DNA of 5,066 nt, taken from contig CAMWMM010000377.1 of the NCBI GenBank assembly GCA_947175285.1, forward strand, positions 1 to 5,066, written 5' to 3'. A model generated the notes under the pieces. It was not told the DNA's origin. It searched no databases and saw nothing but the letters and a program-made list of their open reading frames with translations. Position numbers and translations under genes: made by a program. Source of the DNA: an uncultured Lachnospiraceae bacterium (GTDB lineage Bacteria > Bacillota_A > Clostridia > Lachnospirales > Lachnospiraceae). This document shows, piece after piece, positions 1-5,066 of the stretch. Numbering within the stretch: position 1 is the first letter of the stretch; the number at the start of each line of letters is the position of its first letter.

Positions 1-405
1 CTTGGCACCTTTCGTCCCGTGAAAGCGGATAATATTTTGGAGCATCATATGCACTCAGAATATTATGAAGTTACAAAAGAGGCGGCGGAAAAGATTAACA
101 GAGCCAAAGAAAACGGACATCATGTAATTTGTGTCGGTACAACAAGCTGCAGAACGATAGAAAGTGCGGCGGACGAGAATGGAAAACTGCGGGAATGCTG
201 CGGGAATACACAGATTTTTATTTATCCGGGATATCAGTTTCGTGTATTGGATGCTCTGATTACTAACTTTCATCTGCCGGAATCCACATTAGTGATGCTT
301 GTCAGTGCACTTGCCGGGAGAGAACAGGTACTGGCCGCCTATGAAGAAGCCATTCGGGTGAAATACCGTTTTTTCAGTTTCGGGGATGCGATGTTTATCC
401 ATTAA
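1..405 (+). CDS. queA: QueA, S-adenosylmethionine:tRNA ribosyltransferase-isomerase (3' part)
   Basis: C-terminal 134 residues of QueA, open at the left edge and ending at TAA 403-405. QueA transfers and isomerises the ribosyl group of S-adenosylmethionine onto preQ1 in tRNA, making epoxyqueuosine at the wobble position of the tRNAs for Asp, Asn, His and Tyr; it is cytoplasmic. The family signatures are easy to read: LGTFRPV at the very start, then HHMHSEYY, a central [12 protein letters not shown] stretch, [12 protein letters not shown], the [10 protein letters not shown] block, and the C-terminal [12 protein letters not shown] that ends nearly all QueA proteins. The usual length is about 340 residues, so roughly 60 percent lies upstream of the window. 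The reading frame is open from base 1, so an ATG at base 49 or a GTG at 19 would be internal and is not a real start. No convincing terminator follows it, so some read-through into the PilZ gene is possible. Confidence 0.95.
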   Translation, partial: LGTFRPVKADNILEHHMHSEYYEVTKEAAEKINRAKENGHHVICVGTTSCRTIESAADENGKLRECCGNTQIFIYPGYQFRVLDALITNFHLPESTLVMLVSALAGREQVLAAYEEAIRVKYRFFSFGDAMFIH

Positions 406-409
406 AGCC

Positions 410-438
410 TTTACTTAAAGCAAAAAAATAGGTATAAT
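410..438 (+). promoter_or_regulatory. Sigma-A-type promoter for the PilZ/VanZ-like pair
   Basis: A perfect -10 box TATAAT lies at 433-438. A -35-like TTTACT (410-415, four of six matches to TTGACA) sits a 17-bp spacer upstream. It starts 5 bp after the queA stop and would start transcripts near 445, leaving a leader of about 40 nt before the PilZ start codon. It therefore separates the PilZ gene from queA as its own transcription unit. The call rests on consensus match and position. Confidence 0.65.
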
Positions 439-483
439 GATAGAACAAGACTGAAACGCCAGAGAAAGGTAATATGGGAACAT

Positions 484-822
484 ATGGAAGAAAGAAGAAA
501 GAACAGGCGGATGGAACTTGCTTCTAAACTGCTGATTAAAAACCTGAGTAGTTCGACGGAAGAGGAAGTGACGATAGAAATAACGGATGTATCCAAGATG
601 GGGGTCGGATTTATCTGTGATAGTCCGTTAAATATCGGATCAGTTTATGAGGCTTTTTTGACAATTTGGATGAAAGAAACGATTCATGTTTTTTTGGAGA
701 TTGTCAGAATAGAAAAATTAGAGGATAATAAATACAGCTACGGCGCTATTTTTATCGGTATGGCGGAAATAGATAAAAAAAGGATAGAAGTATTTGATAC
801 GATAGGAAATATGGAGCAGTAG
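484..822 (+). CDS. Single-domain PilZ protein, predicted cyclic-di-GMP binder
   Basis: A 112-residue protein that is essentially one PilZ domain. PilZ domains bind the second messenger cyclic di-GMP through an N-terminal RxxxR arm and a D/NxSxxG motif. Both are visible: the arginine cluster at residues 4-9 (RRKNRR, giving R5xxxR9 or R4xxxR8) and DVSKMG at 35-40 (D35, S37, G40), followed by alternating beta strands to about residue 95 and a short acidic/basic tail. There is no signal peptide or membrane segment, so it is probably cytoplasmic. ATG 484 is chosen because it keeps the RxxxR arm; the next in-frame ATG (codon 10) would cut it off. The ribosome site is poor: AAAGG at 465-469 is 14 nt away and GGGA at 476-479 is only 4 nt away. 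The VanZ-like gene starts 11 nt downstream, so the two are probably cotranscribed. The target of the switch is unknown. Confidence 0.85.
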   Translation: MEERRKNRRMELASKLLIKNLSSSTEEEVTIEITDVSKMGVGFICDSPLNIGSVYEAFLTIWMKETIHVFLEIVRIEKLEDNKYSYGAIFIGMAEIDKKRIEVFDTIGNMEQ

Positions 823-833
823 CAGCGTGGATT

Positions 834-1331
834 ATGGATGAGAAGAAAAAAAGAAATTTATGGCTGGAACTGGGTATCATTTTTATATCAATTATCGGCT
901 TGATGCTGCTTGTGTACTTTGTCATTGCATTGTCCTTTCAGAAAGGGGAGCAGTCTATCAGTGAGACAATGAACATTGCAGCAAAAATTGCACCGTATAT
1001 TTCAAAAGAACCGACAGACAGTGAAATCCGGACAATCAATCAAATGCTGCGTTTTGGTGCACATCTGGGACTGTTTTTTGTTGTGGGTATGGTTATGACA
1101 TATGTCAGCATGTTGATTTTCAGAAGATATTACCGGATTCTTGGGGTGCTTGCCTCCGGAGTCATCTGCTATCAACTGGCTTATTATACCGAATATTATA
1201 AACAGTTTGTAGAGGGAAGGCATTTTCAGGAGATTGATGTAGTATTAAATCGCTATGGAAGCATGTTTGGGATTGGCTGTATGGTAGTTTTTTATTTTCT
1301 GAACCGTATTTTAGTAAAATTATCTTTATAA
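834..1331 (+). CDS. VanZ-like integral membrane protein
   Basis: A 165-residue membrane protein with about four helices: residues 13-33, 74-95, 102-118 and 142-162. The positive N-terminus (KKKR at 4-7) and the RRYYR loop (97-101) suggest that both ends are cytoplasmic. VanZ-family signatures are present: LRFGAH at 72-77 (the family R-x-x-A-H motif) and, in the second external loop, E120, Q124, the FVEGR block 125-129, D135 and N139, matching the family pattern E-x-x-Q-x-F-x-x-G-R...D-x-x-x-N. VanZ itself gives low-level teicoplanin resistance, and relatives affect susceptibility to lipoglycopeptides and related agents; the biochemical activity is poorly understood. The region between helices 1 and 2 (34-71) is a polar external loop. 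ATG 834 is the only sensible start: no in-frame start lies upstream, and the ribosome site is weak (GTGG at 827-830), which suggests translational coupling to the PilZ gene. Its stop codon runs into the terminator stem. Confidence 0.8.
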   Translation: MDEKKKRNLWLELGIIFISIIGLMLLVYFVIALSFQKGEQSISETMNIAAKIAPYISKEPTDSEIRTINQMLRFGAHLGLFFVVGMVMTYVSMLIFRRYYRILGVLASGVICYQLAYYTEYYKQFVEGRHFQEIDVVLNRYGSMFGIGCMVVFYFLNRILVKLSL

Positions 1332-1361
1332 AAACCCTGCGCTTATTGCTGCAGGGTTTTT
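1330..1361. terminator. Bidirectional intrinsic terminator between convergent genes
   Basis: A perfect 10-bp stem, AAAACCCTGC (1331-1340) with GCAGGGTTTT (1351-1360), encloses a 10-nt loop. It has five T after the stem core on the plus strand (1357-1361) and five T on the minus strand (complement of A 1330-1334), so it can end transcripts arriving from either side: the PilZ/VanZ-like unit and the tyrA-aroA unit. The aroA stop codon (complement of 1343-1345) lies in the loop, and the last five aroA codons form one arm of the stem. The VanZ-like stop overlaps the other arm by one base. Confidence 0.88.
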
Positions 1362-2617
1362 AAATCATGATAGAAGGAAGGATAACTGACATTAATCACT
1401 TCGCTTCCTTTTATTGTTGTCTCTCCATCCGCAAGCAGAGAAGCTATGGAGAAACTCATTGCAATTCTATGGTCTAAATGGGAATCGATGACAGTGCCAT
1501 GCATAGGACGACCGCCCTCGATAATCATACCGTCTTCCGTGCCTGTAATTTTAACTCCCATATCACTTAAGTATTTTACCATCACTTCAATCCGGTTGGA
1601 TTCTTTGACTTTTAACTCTGCCGCATCTTTGATAACCGTTGTACCATCCGCTGCAGCAGCCATAATATTGATGATGGGAATTTCGTCAATCAGCGTGGGA
1701 ATGATATCGCCCTCAATGGTGATGCCGTGTAAAGAACTGGATTTTACCAGTAAATCGGCAGTCGGTTCACCGTCATGATTTTCATTTAATAAAGTAATAT
1801 TGCCGCCCATGGCAAGCGCCACTTTTAAAATACCGTCTCTTGTGGGATTAATGCCCACATTTTTAATCAGTATTTCGGAGTTGGGAACACATAGTCCCGC
1901 AGCAATGAAATAGGCAGCGGAAGAGATATCACCGGGTACTTTTACGGGCTGTCCGTTCAAATGTGCATGCGGCATAAGAATTGCCGTATTGTCCTCGGAG
2001 CGGACATCGGCGCCGAAATAGCGCAGCATGATTTCCGAATGGTTCCGGCTGATAACAGGTTCTGAAACTCTTGTTTCTTCCTCTGCATATAATCCGGCAA
2101 GCAGAATGGCAGATTTCACCTGTGCAGATGCAACTTTGGAATGATAGTTGATGCCCTTAATTTTACCGCCTTTGATTCGAAGCGGTGCGCAGTCATTGTT
2201 GTTTATGCTGACAATGTCTGCGCCCATCATGGAAAGCGGGTCCATAATTCTTCTCATAGGGCGTTTTTGAATGGAAGCGTCTCCGGTTAATTCCGTTTCA
2301 AAGGGCTGCGCTGCGAGAATACCGGAAATCAGGCGCATCGTAGTGCCGCTGTTGCCGACATCAAGAACGGAAGAGGGGGCGCTTAAACCATGCAGACCCT
2401 TTCCGTGAACGGATATTTTGTCAGGAGTGTTTTCGATTTCAATGCCTAATTTGCGGAAACAGGAAATAGTGGAAAGACAGTCGGCGCCCTGTAAAAAATT
2501 GGTGACTTCCGTCAGACCGTCCGCAATGGAACCGAACATAACAGCCCTGTGTGAAATGGATTTATCTCCCGGTATGGTAACTTCGCCGTGTAATCCGGCA
2601 GTATTTTGATTGCTCAT
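1343..2617 (-). CDS. aroA: AroA, 3-phosphoshikimate 1-carboxyvinyltransferase (EPSP synthase)
   Basis: Full-length EPSP synthase, 424 residues, close to the usual 425-440. It joins phosphoenolpyruvate to shikimate-3-phosphate, the sixth step of the shikimate pathway to chorismate, in the cytoplasm. Visible motifs, in order: PGDKSISHR (16-24; K19, S20 and R24 bind substrates); DVGNSGTTMRL (86-96), which is the Firmicutes form of the NAGTAxRP motif and keeps glycine at G91; QKRPMRR (117-123); SAQVKSA (164-170); VPGDISSAA (228-236); DEIP (311-314, with D311 the likely catalytic aspartate); LKVKESNRI (335-343); and DHRIA (382-386). The sequence resembles the Bacillus subtilis enzyme throughout. 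ATG at 2617-2615 has AAGGAG 10 nt upstream (complement of 2628-2633). It is the second gene of a unit with tyrA, 28 nt downstream of it, and has no promoter of its own that I can see. Its end lies inside the shared terminator hairpin. No key residue appears missing. Confidence 0.97.
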   Translation of the reverse strand: MSNQNTAGLHGEVTIPGDKSISHRAVMFGSIADGLTEVTNFLQGADCLSTISCFRKLGIEIENTPDKISVHGKGLHGLSAPSSVLDVGNSGTTMRLISGILAAQPFETELTGDASIQKRPMRRIMDPLSMMGADIVSINNNDCAPLRIKGGKIKGINYHSKVASAQVKSAILLAGLYAEEETRVSEPVISRNHSEIMLRYFGADVRSEDNTAILMPHAHLNGQPVKVPGDISSAAYFIAAGLCVPNSEILIKNVGINPTRDGILKVALAMGGNITLLNENHDGEPTADLLVKSSSLHGITIEGDIIPTLIDEIPIINIMAAAADGTTVIKDAAELKVKESNRIEVMVKYLSDMGVKITGTEDGMIIEGGRPMHGTVIDSHLDHRIAMSFSIASLLADGETTIKGSEVINVSYPSFYHDLKTLQQ

Positions 2618-2645
2618 AATTGTTTTTCTCCTTATTTATCTCATT

Positions 2646-3746
2646 TTAAGCTTTTGTGTGAATGGGGTAGCCGTGTTCACACAGTATTTCTACCGCGTTA
2701 GCAAGCGCAGTATCGTCATAAAATTCAATCCGCAGCGCGCCTTCTGCCAATTCTCTGTTATGATTGATACCGATATTTTTAATACTGACATCGTGCATGG
2801 CAAGCAGGGAGGCAATAGCCGCAATCGCGCCGGGTTTATCGGCAATATCGACTGTGATTACATATTCTGTCTTAATCGGACCGCTCGAAACGTTGATAAA
2901 AGATTCACGGTAAGTTCTTGCCGTATCAAAAAACTGATACAGTGCATCTGCATTCTTTTGCATAATTTGTTCGCGGAAAGTACATAAATTGTCTATATAC
3001 TGCGAAAGCAGAGAAACAATATTGTCTGTGTTTGTCAGGCATATCTGCTGCCACATCGCAGGGGAGGAGGACGCAATCCTCGTAATATCTTTGAATCCTC
3101 CGGCGGCAATCATTTTCATGACTCCGTCTTTGGAATCCTCATTTTTTACAAGATTAACCAGCGAGGCTGCGATAACATGGGGCAGATGCGAGATTGCCGC
3201 CGTGACATAGTCATGCTGTTCATATGGAAGCACAAGCGGAATCGCGCCGATGGTTTCCACAAGTCTCCGATAATCGGAAACTTTATCTTCCGGTGTGTCG
3301 GCGGTCGGCGTCAGAATATAGTATGCGTTTTCAAAAAGTGACGCTTTGGAATTGGCGTAACCGAACCGTTCGGAGCCGGTCATCGGATGACCGCCGATAA
3401 ACTGCTTTTCTAATCCCAGAGAAGCGATATGTGTATGAATCCCTGTTTTGACACTGCCGACATCAGTTAATGTTGTATGAGCGGATAAGTGTTTTTTCAG
3501 GGCAGTCAGATTTTCGTCATTATGTGATACCGGAGCACATAAAAATATATAGTTGCAGCATTCAAAAGATTCATCAATATCGGAACAGGACTTTTGAATG
3601 ACACCTTCTTTTCCGGCAAGTTCCAGAGCGGAAACGTTTGTGTCATAAGCGATGATAGTGCTATCCGGTAATTTATGATGAATTGCTTTGGCAATAGAAC
3701 CGCCGATCAGTCCCAGTCCGATAAATCCGTAAGTAAAAGCTGCCAT
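2646..3746 (-). CDS. tyrA: TyrA, prephenate dehydrogenase with C-terminal ACT domain
   Basis: A complete 366-residue prephenate dehydrogenase, which oxidatively decarboxylates prephenate to 4-hydroxyphenylpyruvate, the committed step to tyrosine. The N-terminal Rossmann fold carries GLGLIGGS (10-17, GxGxxG), and D34 at the end of the second strand (IIAYD) suggests NAD rather than NADP. Catalytic-domain motifs follow: TDVGSVK (94-100), GGHPMTGSE (118-126) with the likely catalytic H120, AISHLPH (184-190), and GFKDITRIASSSPAMW (217-232). After a helical dimerisation region, an ACT domain starts near residue 293 (YVITVDIADKPGAIAAI), as in Bacillus TyrA; ACT domains usually bind an amino acid, here probably tyrosine as feedback inhibitor. 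No chorismate mutase domain is fused. ATG at 3746-3744 has AAAGGAG 7 nt upstream (complement of 3754-3760). It is the first gene of the tyrA-aroA unit. The leader is only about 40 nt, too short for a T-box. Confidence 0.96.
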   Translation of the reverse strand: MAAFTYGFIGLGLIGGSIAKAIHHKLPDSTIIAYDTNVSALELAGKEGVIQKSCSDIDESFECCNYIFLCAPVSHNDENLTALKKHLSAHTTLTDVGSVKTGIHTHIASLGLEKQFIGGHPMTGSERFGYANSKASLFENAYYILTPTADTPEDKVSDYRRLVETIGAIPLVLPYEQHDYVTAAISHLPHVIAASLVNLVKNEDSKDGVMKMIAAGGFKDITRIASSSPAMWQQICLTNTDNIVSLLSQYIDNLCTFREQIMQKNADALYQFFDTARTYRESFINVSSGPIKTEYVITVDIADKPGAIAAIASLLAMHDVSIKNIGINHNRELAEGALRIEFYDDTALANAVEILCEHGYPIHTKA

Positions 3747-3776
3747 GAAAAAACTCCTTTATAATAATATATTTAA

Positions 3777-3795
3777 GATAATTACGAATATTATC
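3777..3795. repeat. Short inverted repeat over the tyrA -10/start region
   Basis: GATAAT (3777-3782) and ATTATC (3790-3795) form a 6-bp inverted repeat with a 7-bp spacer. It overlaps the -10 box of the tyrA promoter and the predicted start point near 3786, which is a typical place for a repressor site. It is AT-rich and short, so chance is a real alternative. Confidence 0.3.
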
Positions 3796-3821
3796 ATAGC
3801 TCAACATCTCCCATTCGTCAA
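3793..3821 (-). promoter_or_regulatory. Sigma-A-type promoter for tyrA-aroA
   Basis: Read on the minus strand, the -35 box TTGACG (3821-3816, five of six matches) and the -10 box TATGAT (3798-3793, five of six) are separated by exactly 17 bp. The predicted start is near 3786, about 40 nt before the tyrA start codon. This is the best promoter match in the window. No attenuator, T-box or terminator structure fits in so short a leader. Confidence 0.75.
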
Positions 3822-3860
3822 ATAGTTGTAGTATTTAATGTACAAATTGCGCAAAAGAGA

Positions 3861-3889
3861 TTGCATTTTTTGAAATTATTTAGTAAAAT
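3861..3889 (+). promoter_or_regulatory. Candidate promoter for the EF-G-like gene
   Basis: TAAAAT (3884-3889, five of six matches to TATAAT) lies 17 bp after TTGCAT (3861-3866, three of six matches to TTGACA). The predicted start is near 3896, giving a leader of about 77 nt. It diverges from the tyrA promoter, with the two -35 boxes 39 bp apart. The -35 match is weak. A better TTGAAA at 3870-3875 is too close to any -10 box. A start further downstream cannot be excluded. Confidence 0.45.
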
Positions 3890-3912
3890 ATACACATCAT
3901 ATCATTGAGAAC

Positions 3913-3938
3913 GGCAAAAGTTCTTGTAACTATTTGCC
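3913..3938 (+). promoter_or_regulatory. Hairpin in the leader of the EF-G-like gene
   Basis: GGCAAAAGTT (3913-3922) pairs with AACTATTTGCC (3928-3938) over 10 bp, with one bulged A (3932) and a 5-nt loop CTTGT. It lies between the candidate promoter and the GGAGG ribosome site, 22 nt upstream of that site. No T-run follows, so it is not an intrinsic terminator. It could be an mRNA structure affecting stability or translation, or a protein-binding dyad in DNA. It matches no riboswitch family I know. Confidence 0.45.
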
Positions 3939-3972
3939 ATACGACAAAATAGACGGAATTGGAGGATAAGAT

Positions 3973-5066
3973 ATGAATGTTTACACAACTGACAAAATTC
4001 GTAATGTAGTGCTGTTGGGTCATGGCGGCTGCGGAAAGACCAGCCTGGTGGAAGCAATGGCATATCTTGCCGGAGTGACTTCCCGTATGGGAAAAGTGGC
4101 AGATGGCAATACCATCAGTGATTATGGCAAGGAGGAGCAGAAACGTCAGATATCTATCGCCACATCCGTTGTTCCGATTGAATGGGATGGTGTCAAGATT
4201 AATCTTTTAGACACTCCCGGATTCTTTGATTTTGTAGGAGAAGTGGAAGAGGCAGTCAGTGCTGCGGATGCTGCAATCATTGTCGTTTCCGGCAAGGCAG
4301 GCGTAGAAGTCGGTACGGAGAAAGCATGGGAAATTTGTGAGAAGTACAAACTGCCGCGTTTTATATTTGTAACGGATATGGATATTGATAATGCGTCTTT
4401 CAGACAGGTTGTAGAAGATATGACGGAAAAATACGGCAAGAAGCTTGCACCGTTCCATCTGCCTGTCCGTGAAAACGAGAAGTTCGTCGGTTATATCAAT
4501 GTCATTACGGAACAGGCATACCGCTGGAAAGATAAAGAAGTTATAGAATGTGAGATGCCTGAGTACAGCAAGGCAAACTTACAGATTTGCCGCGATGCCT
4601 TGATGGAGGCGGTAGCTGAGACAAGCGAAGAATTTATGGAGCGTTATTTTAACGGCGACGCTTTTTCGGAAGCGGAAATCAGAGCGGCTCTTCGTAATAA
4701 CGTGATGGAGAGCAGTATTGTGCCGATGTCTATGGGTTCGAGTCTGTTATGCCAGGGCGTCTACACACTGCTTGACGATATTGTAAAATATATGCCGAGT
4801 CCGGAAAACAGAGAGATAGCGGGCATTAACTTAAAGACAAATGAAATTTTTGCCGCAGACTTTGATTTCTCCAAACAGAAATCCGCTTATATTTTCAAGA
4901 CGATTGTAGACCCGTTTATCGGCAAATATTCTCTGATTAAAGTATGTTCCGGCGTATTTAAGAATGATGATTTGATTTATAACGAGGAAAAAGATATTGA
5001 AGAGAAAATAAGCAAACTGTATATATTACAGGGCAGCAACCCGATTGAGATAAAAGAACTTCATGC
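3973..5066 (+). CDS. EF-G-like translational GTPase (FusA2-type), 5' part
   Basis: The first 364 codons of a GTPase of the elongation factor G superfamily, running off the right edge; relatives are about 650-700 residues, so about half is present. Canonical EF-G moves tRNA and mRNA through the ribosome. This divergent branch is usually annotated EF-G-like, and its role is less clear. The G domain begins with a P-loop GHGGCGKT (16-23), where EF-G has AHVDAGKT, then switch I with DGNTISD (44-50) and RQISI (59-63), switch II DTPGFFDF (80-87), and a G4 position reading TDMD (134-137) instead of NKMD. The domain II beta barrel begins near 303 (KSAYIFKTIVDPF... to LYILQG at 349-354). The DTPGH histidine is replaced by F84. 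ATG 3973 is well supported by GGAGG at 3961-3965, 7 nt away. It lacks the TetM-type start, so ribosomal-protection resistance is less likely. It is transcribed away from tyrA. Confidence 0.88.
   Translation, partial: MNVYTTDKIRNVVLLGHGGCGKTSLVEAMAYLAGVTSRMGKVADGNTISDYGKEEQKRQISIATSVVPIEWDGVKINLLDTPGFFDFVGEVEEAVSAADAAIIVVSGKAGVEVGTEKAWEICEKYKLPRFIFVTDMDIDNASFRQVVEDMTEKYGKKLAPFHLPVRENEKFVGYINVITEQAYRWKDKEVIECEMPEYSKANLQICRDALMEAVAETSEEFMERYFNGDAFSEAEIRAALRNNVMESSIVPMSMGSSLLCQGVYTLLDDIVKYMPSPENREIAGINLKTNEIFAADFDFSKQKSAYIFKTIVDPFIGKYSLIKVCSGVFKNDDLIYNEEKDIEEKISKLYILQGSNPIEIKELH

Noticed and set aside
405..425. GCCTTTACTTAAAGC as a possible queA terminator, and the repeated TTAAAGC
   Set aside because: The stem is only about five pairs with a bulge, and it is followed by A rather than T on the plus strand. 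The TTAAAGC direct repeat (402-408 and 415-421) is short and AT-rich.
474..483. ATG at 474 as an upstream start for the PilZ protein
   Set aside because: It is in a different frame from the PilZ reading frame, and that frame shows no recognisable protein.
834..1331. VanZ-like gene as part of an acquired vancomycin-resistance cluster
   Set aside because: No vanHAX, vanRS or vanY genes and no transposon ends are present. VanZ-like proteins are common chromosomal genes in Clostridia.
1446..1778. Plus-strand open frames opposite aroA and tyrA (for example 1446-1778, 2418-2609, 2610-2987 and 2989-3210)
   Set aside because: They lie antisense to well-conserved enzymes, have no convincing ribosome sites and resemble no family I know; they are shadows of the real genes.
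4146..4458. Minus-strand open frames inside the EF-G-like gene
   Set aside because: They are antisense to the strongly conserved GTPase domain, with low-complexity serine/threonine-rich translations and no promoter or ribosome site.
3973..5066. TetM/TetO-type tetracycline resistance protein
   Set aside because: The start and P-loop region differ from the typical ribosomal-protection sequence, and the gene sits among housekeeping genes with no sign of a mobile element. An EF-G-like paralogue fits better.

Overview
The window looks like ordinary chromosome from a low-GC, Gram-positive anaerobe of the Clostridia, probably Lachnospiraceae or a close relative. This is inferred from the AT-rich intergenic DNA, the strong AGGAGG-type ribosome sites, the Firmicutes-type EPSP synthase and ACT-domain prephenate dehydrogenase, and the clostridial-style EF-G-like GTPase. 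I see no phage, transposon, CRISPR, tRNA or rRNA sequence.

Layout, left to right. (1) Bases 1-405 (+) are the 3' end of queA, a queuosine tRNA-modification gene whose start lies outside the window. (2) A good sigma-A-type promoter at 410-438 precedes a two-gene plus-strand unit: a 112-residue PilZ-domain protein (484-822) and, 11 nt later, a four-helix VanZ-like membrane protein (834-1331). (3) A perfect 10-bp hairpin at 1331-1360 serves as a shared bidirectional terminator. It overlaps the end of the VanZ-like gene and the last codons of the convergent gene. (4) On the minus strand is a two-gene aromatic amino acid unit, tyrA (3746-2646) followed by aroA (2617-1343), 28 nt apart, with a clear promoter at 3821-3793. 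(5) A 226-bp divergent intergenic region (3747-3972) holds that minus-strand promoter, a small inverted repeat over it, a plausible plus-strand promoter and a leader hairpin. (6) From 3973 to the window end (+) runs the first half of an EF-G-like translational GTPase.

How the genes work together. TyrA and AroA act in the shikimate/tyrosine pathway: AroA makes EPSP on the way to chorismate, and TyrA commits prephenate to tyrosine. The PilZ and VanZ-like proteins form a small unit that may link cyclic-di-GMP sensing to the cell envelope; this is inference from position only. The EF-G-like protein is probably an accessory or specialised relative of EF-G, because its nucleotide-binding motifs depart from the canonical ones. 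No clearly new system is visible. The most interesting points are the altered G4 and switch II motifs of the EF-G-like protein, the hairpin in its leader, the PilZ/VanZ pairing, and the terminator built into the aroA stop region.
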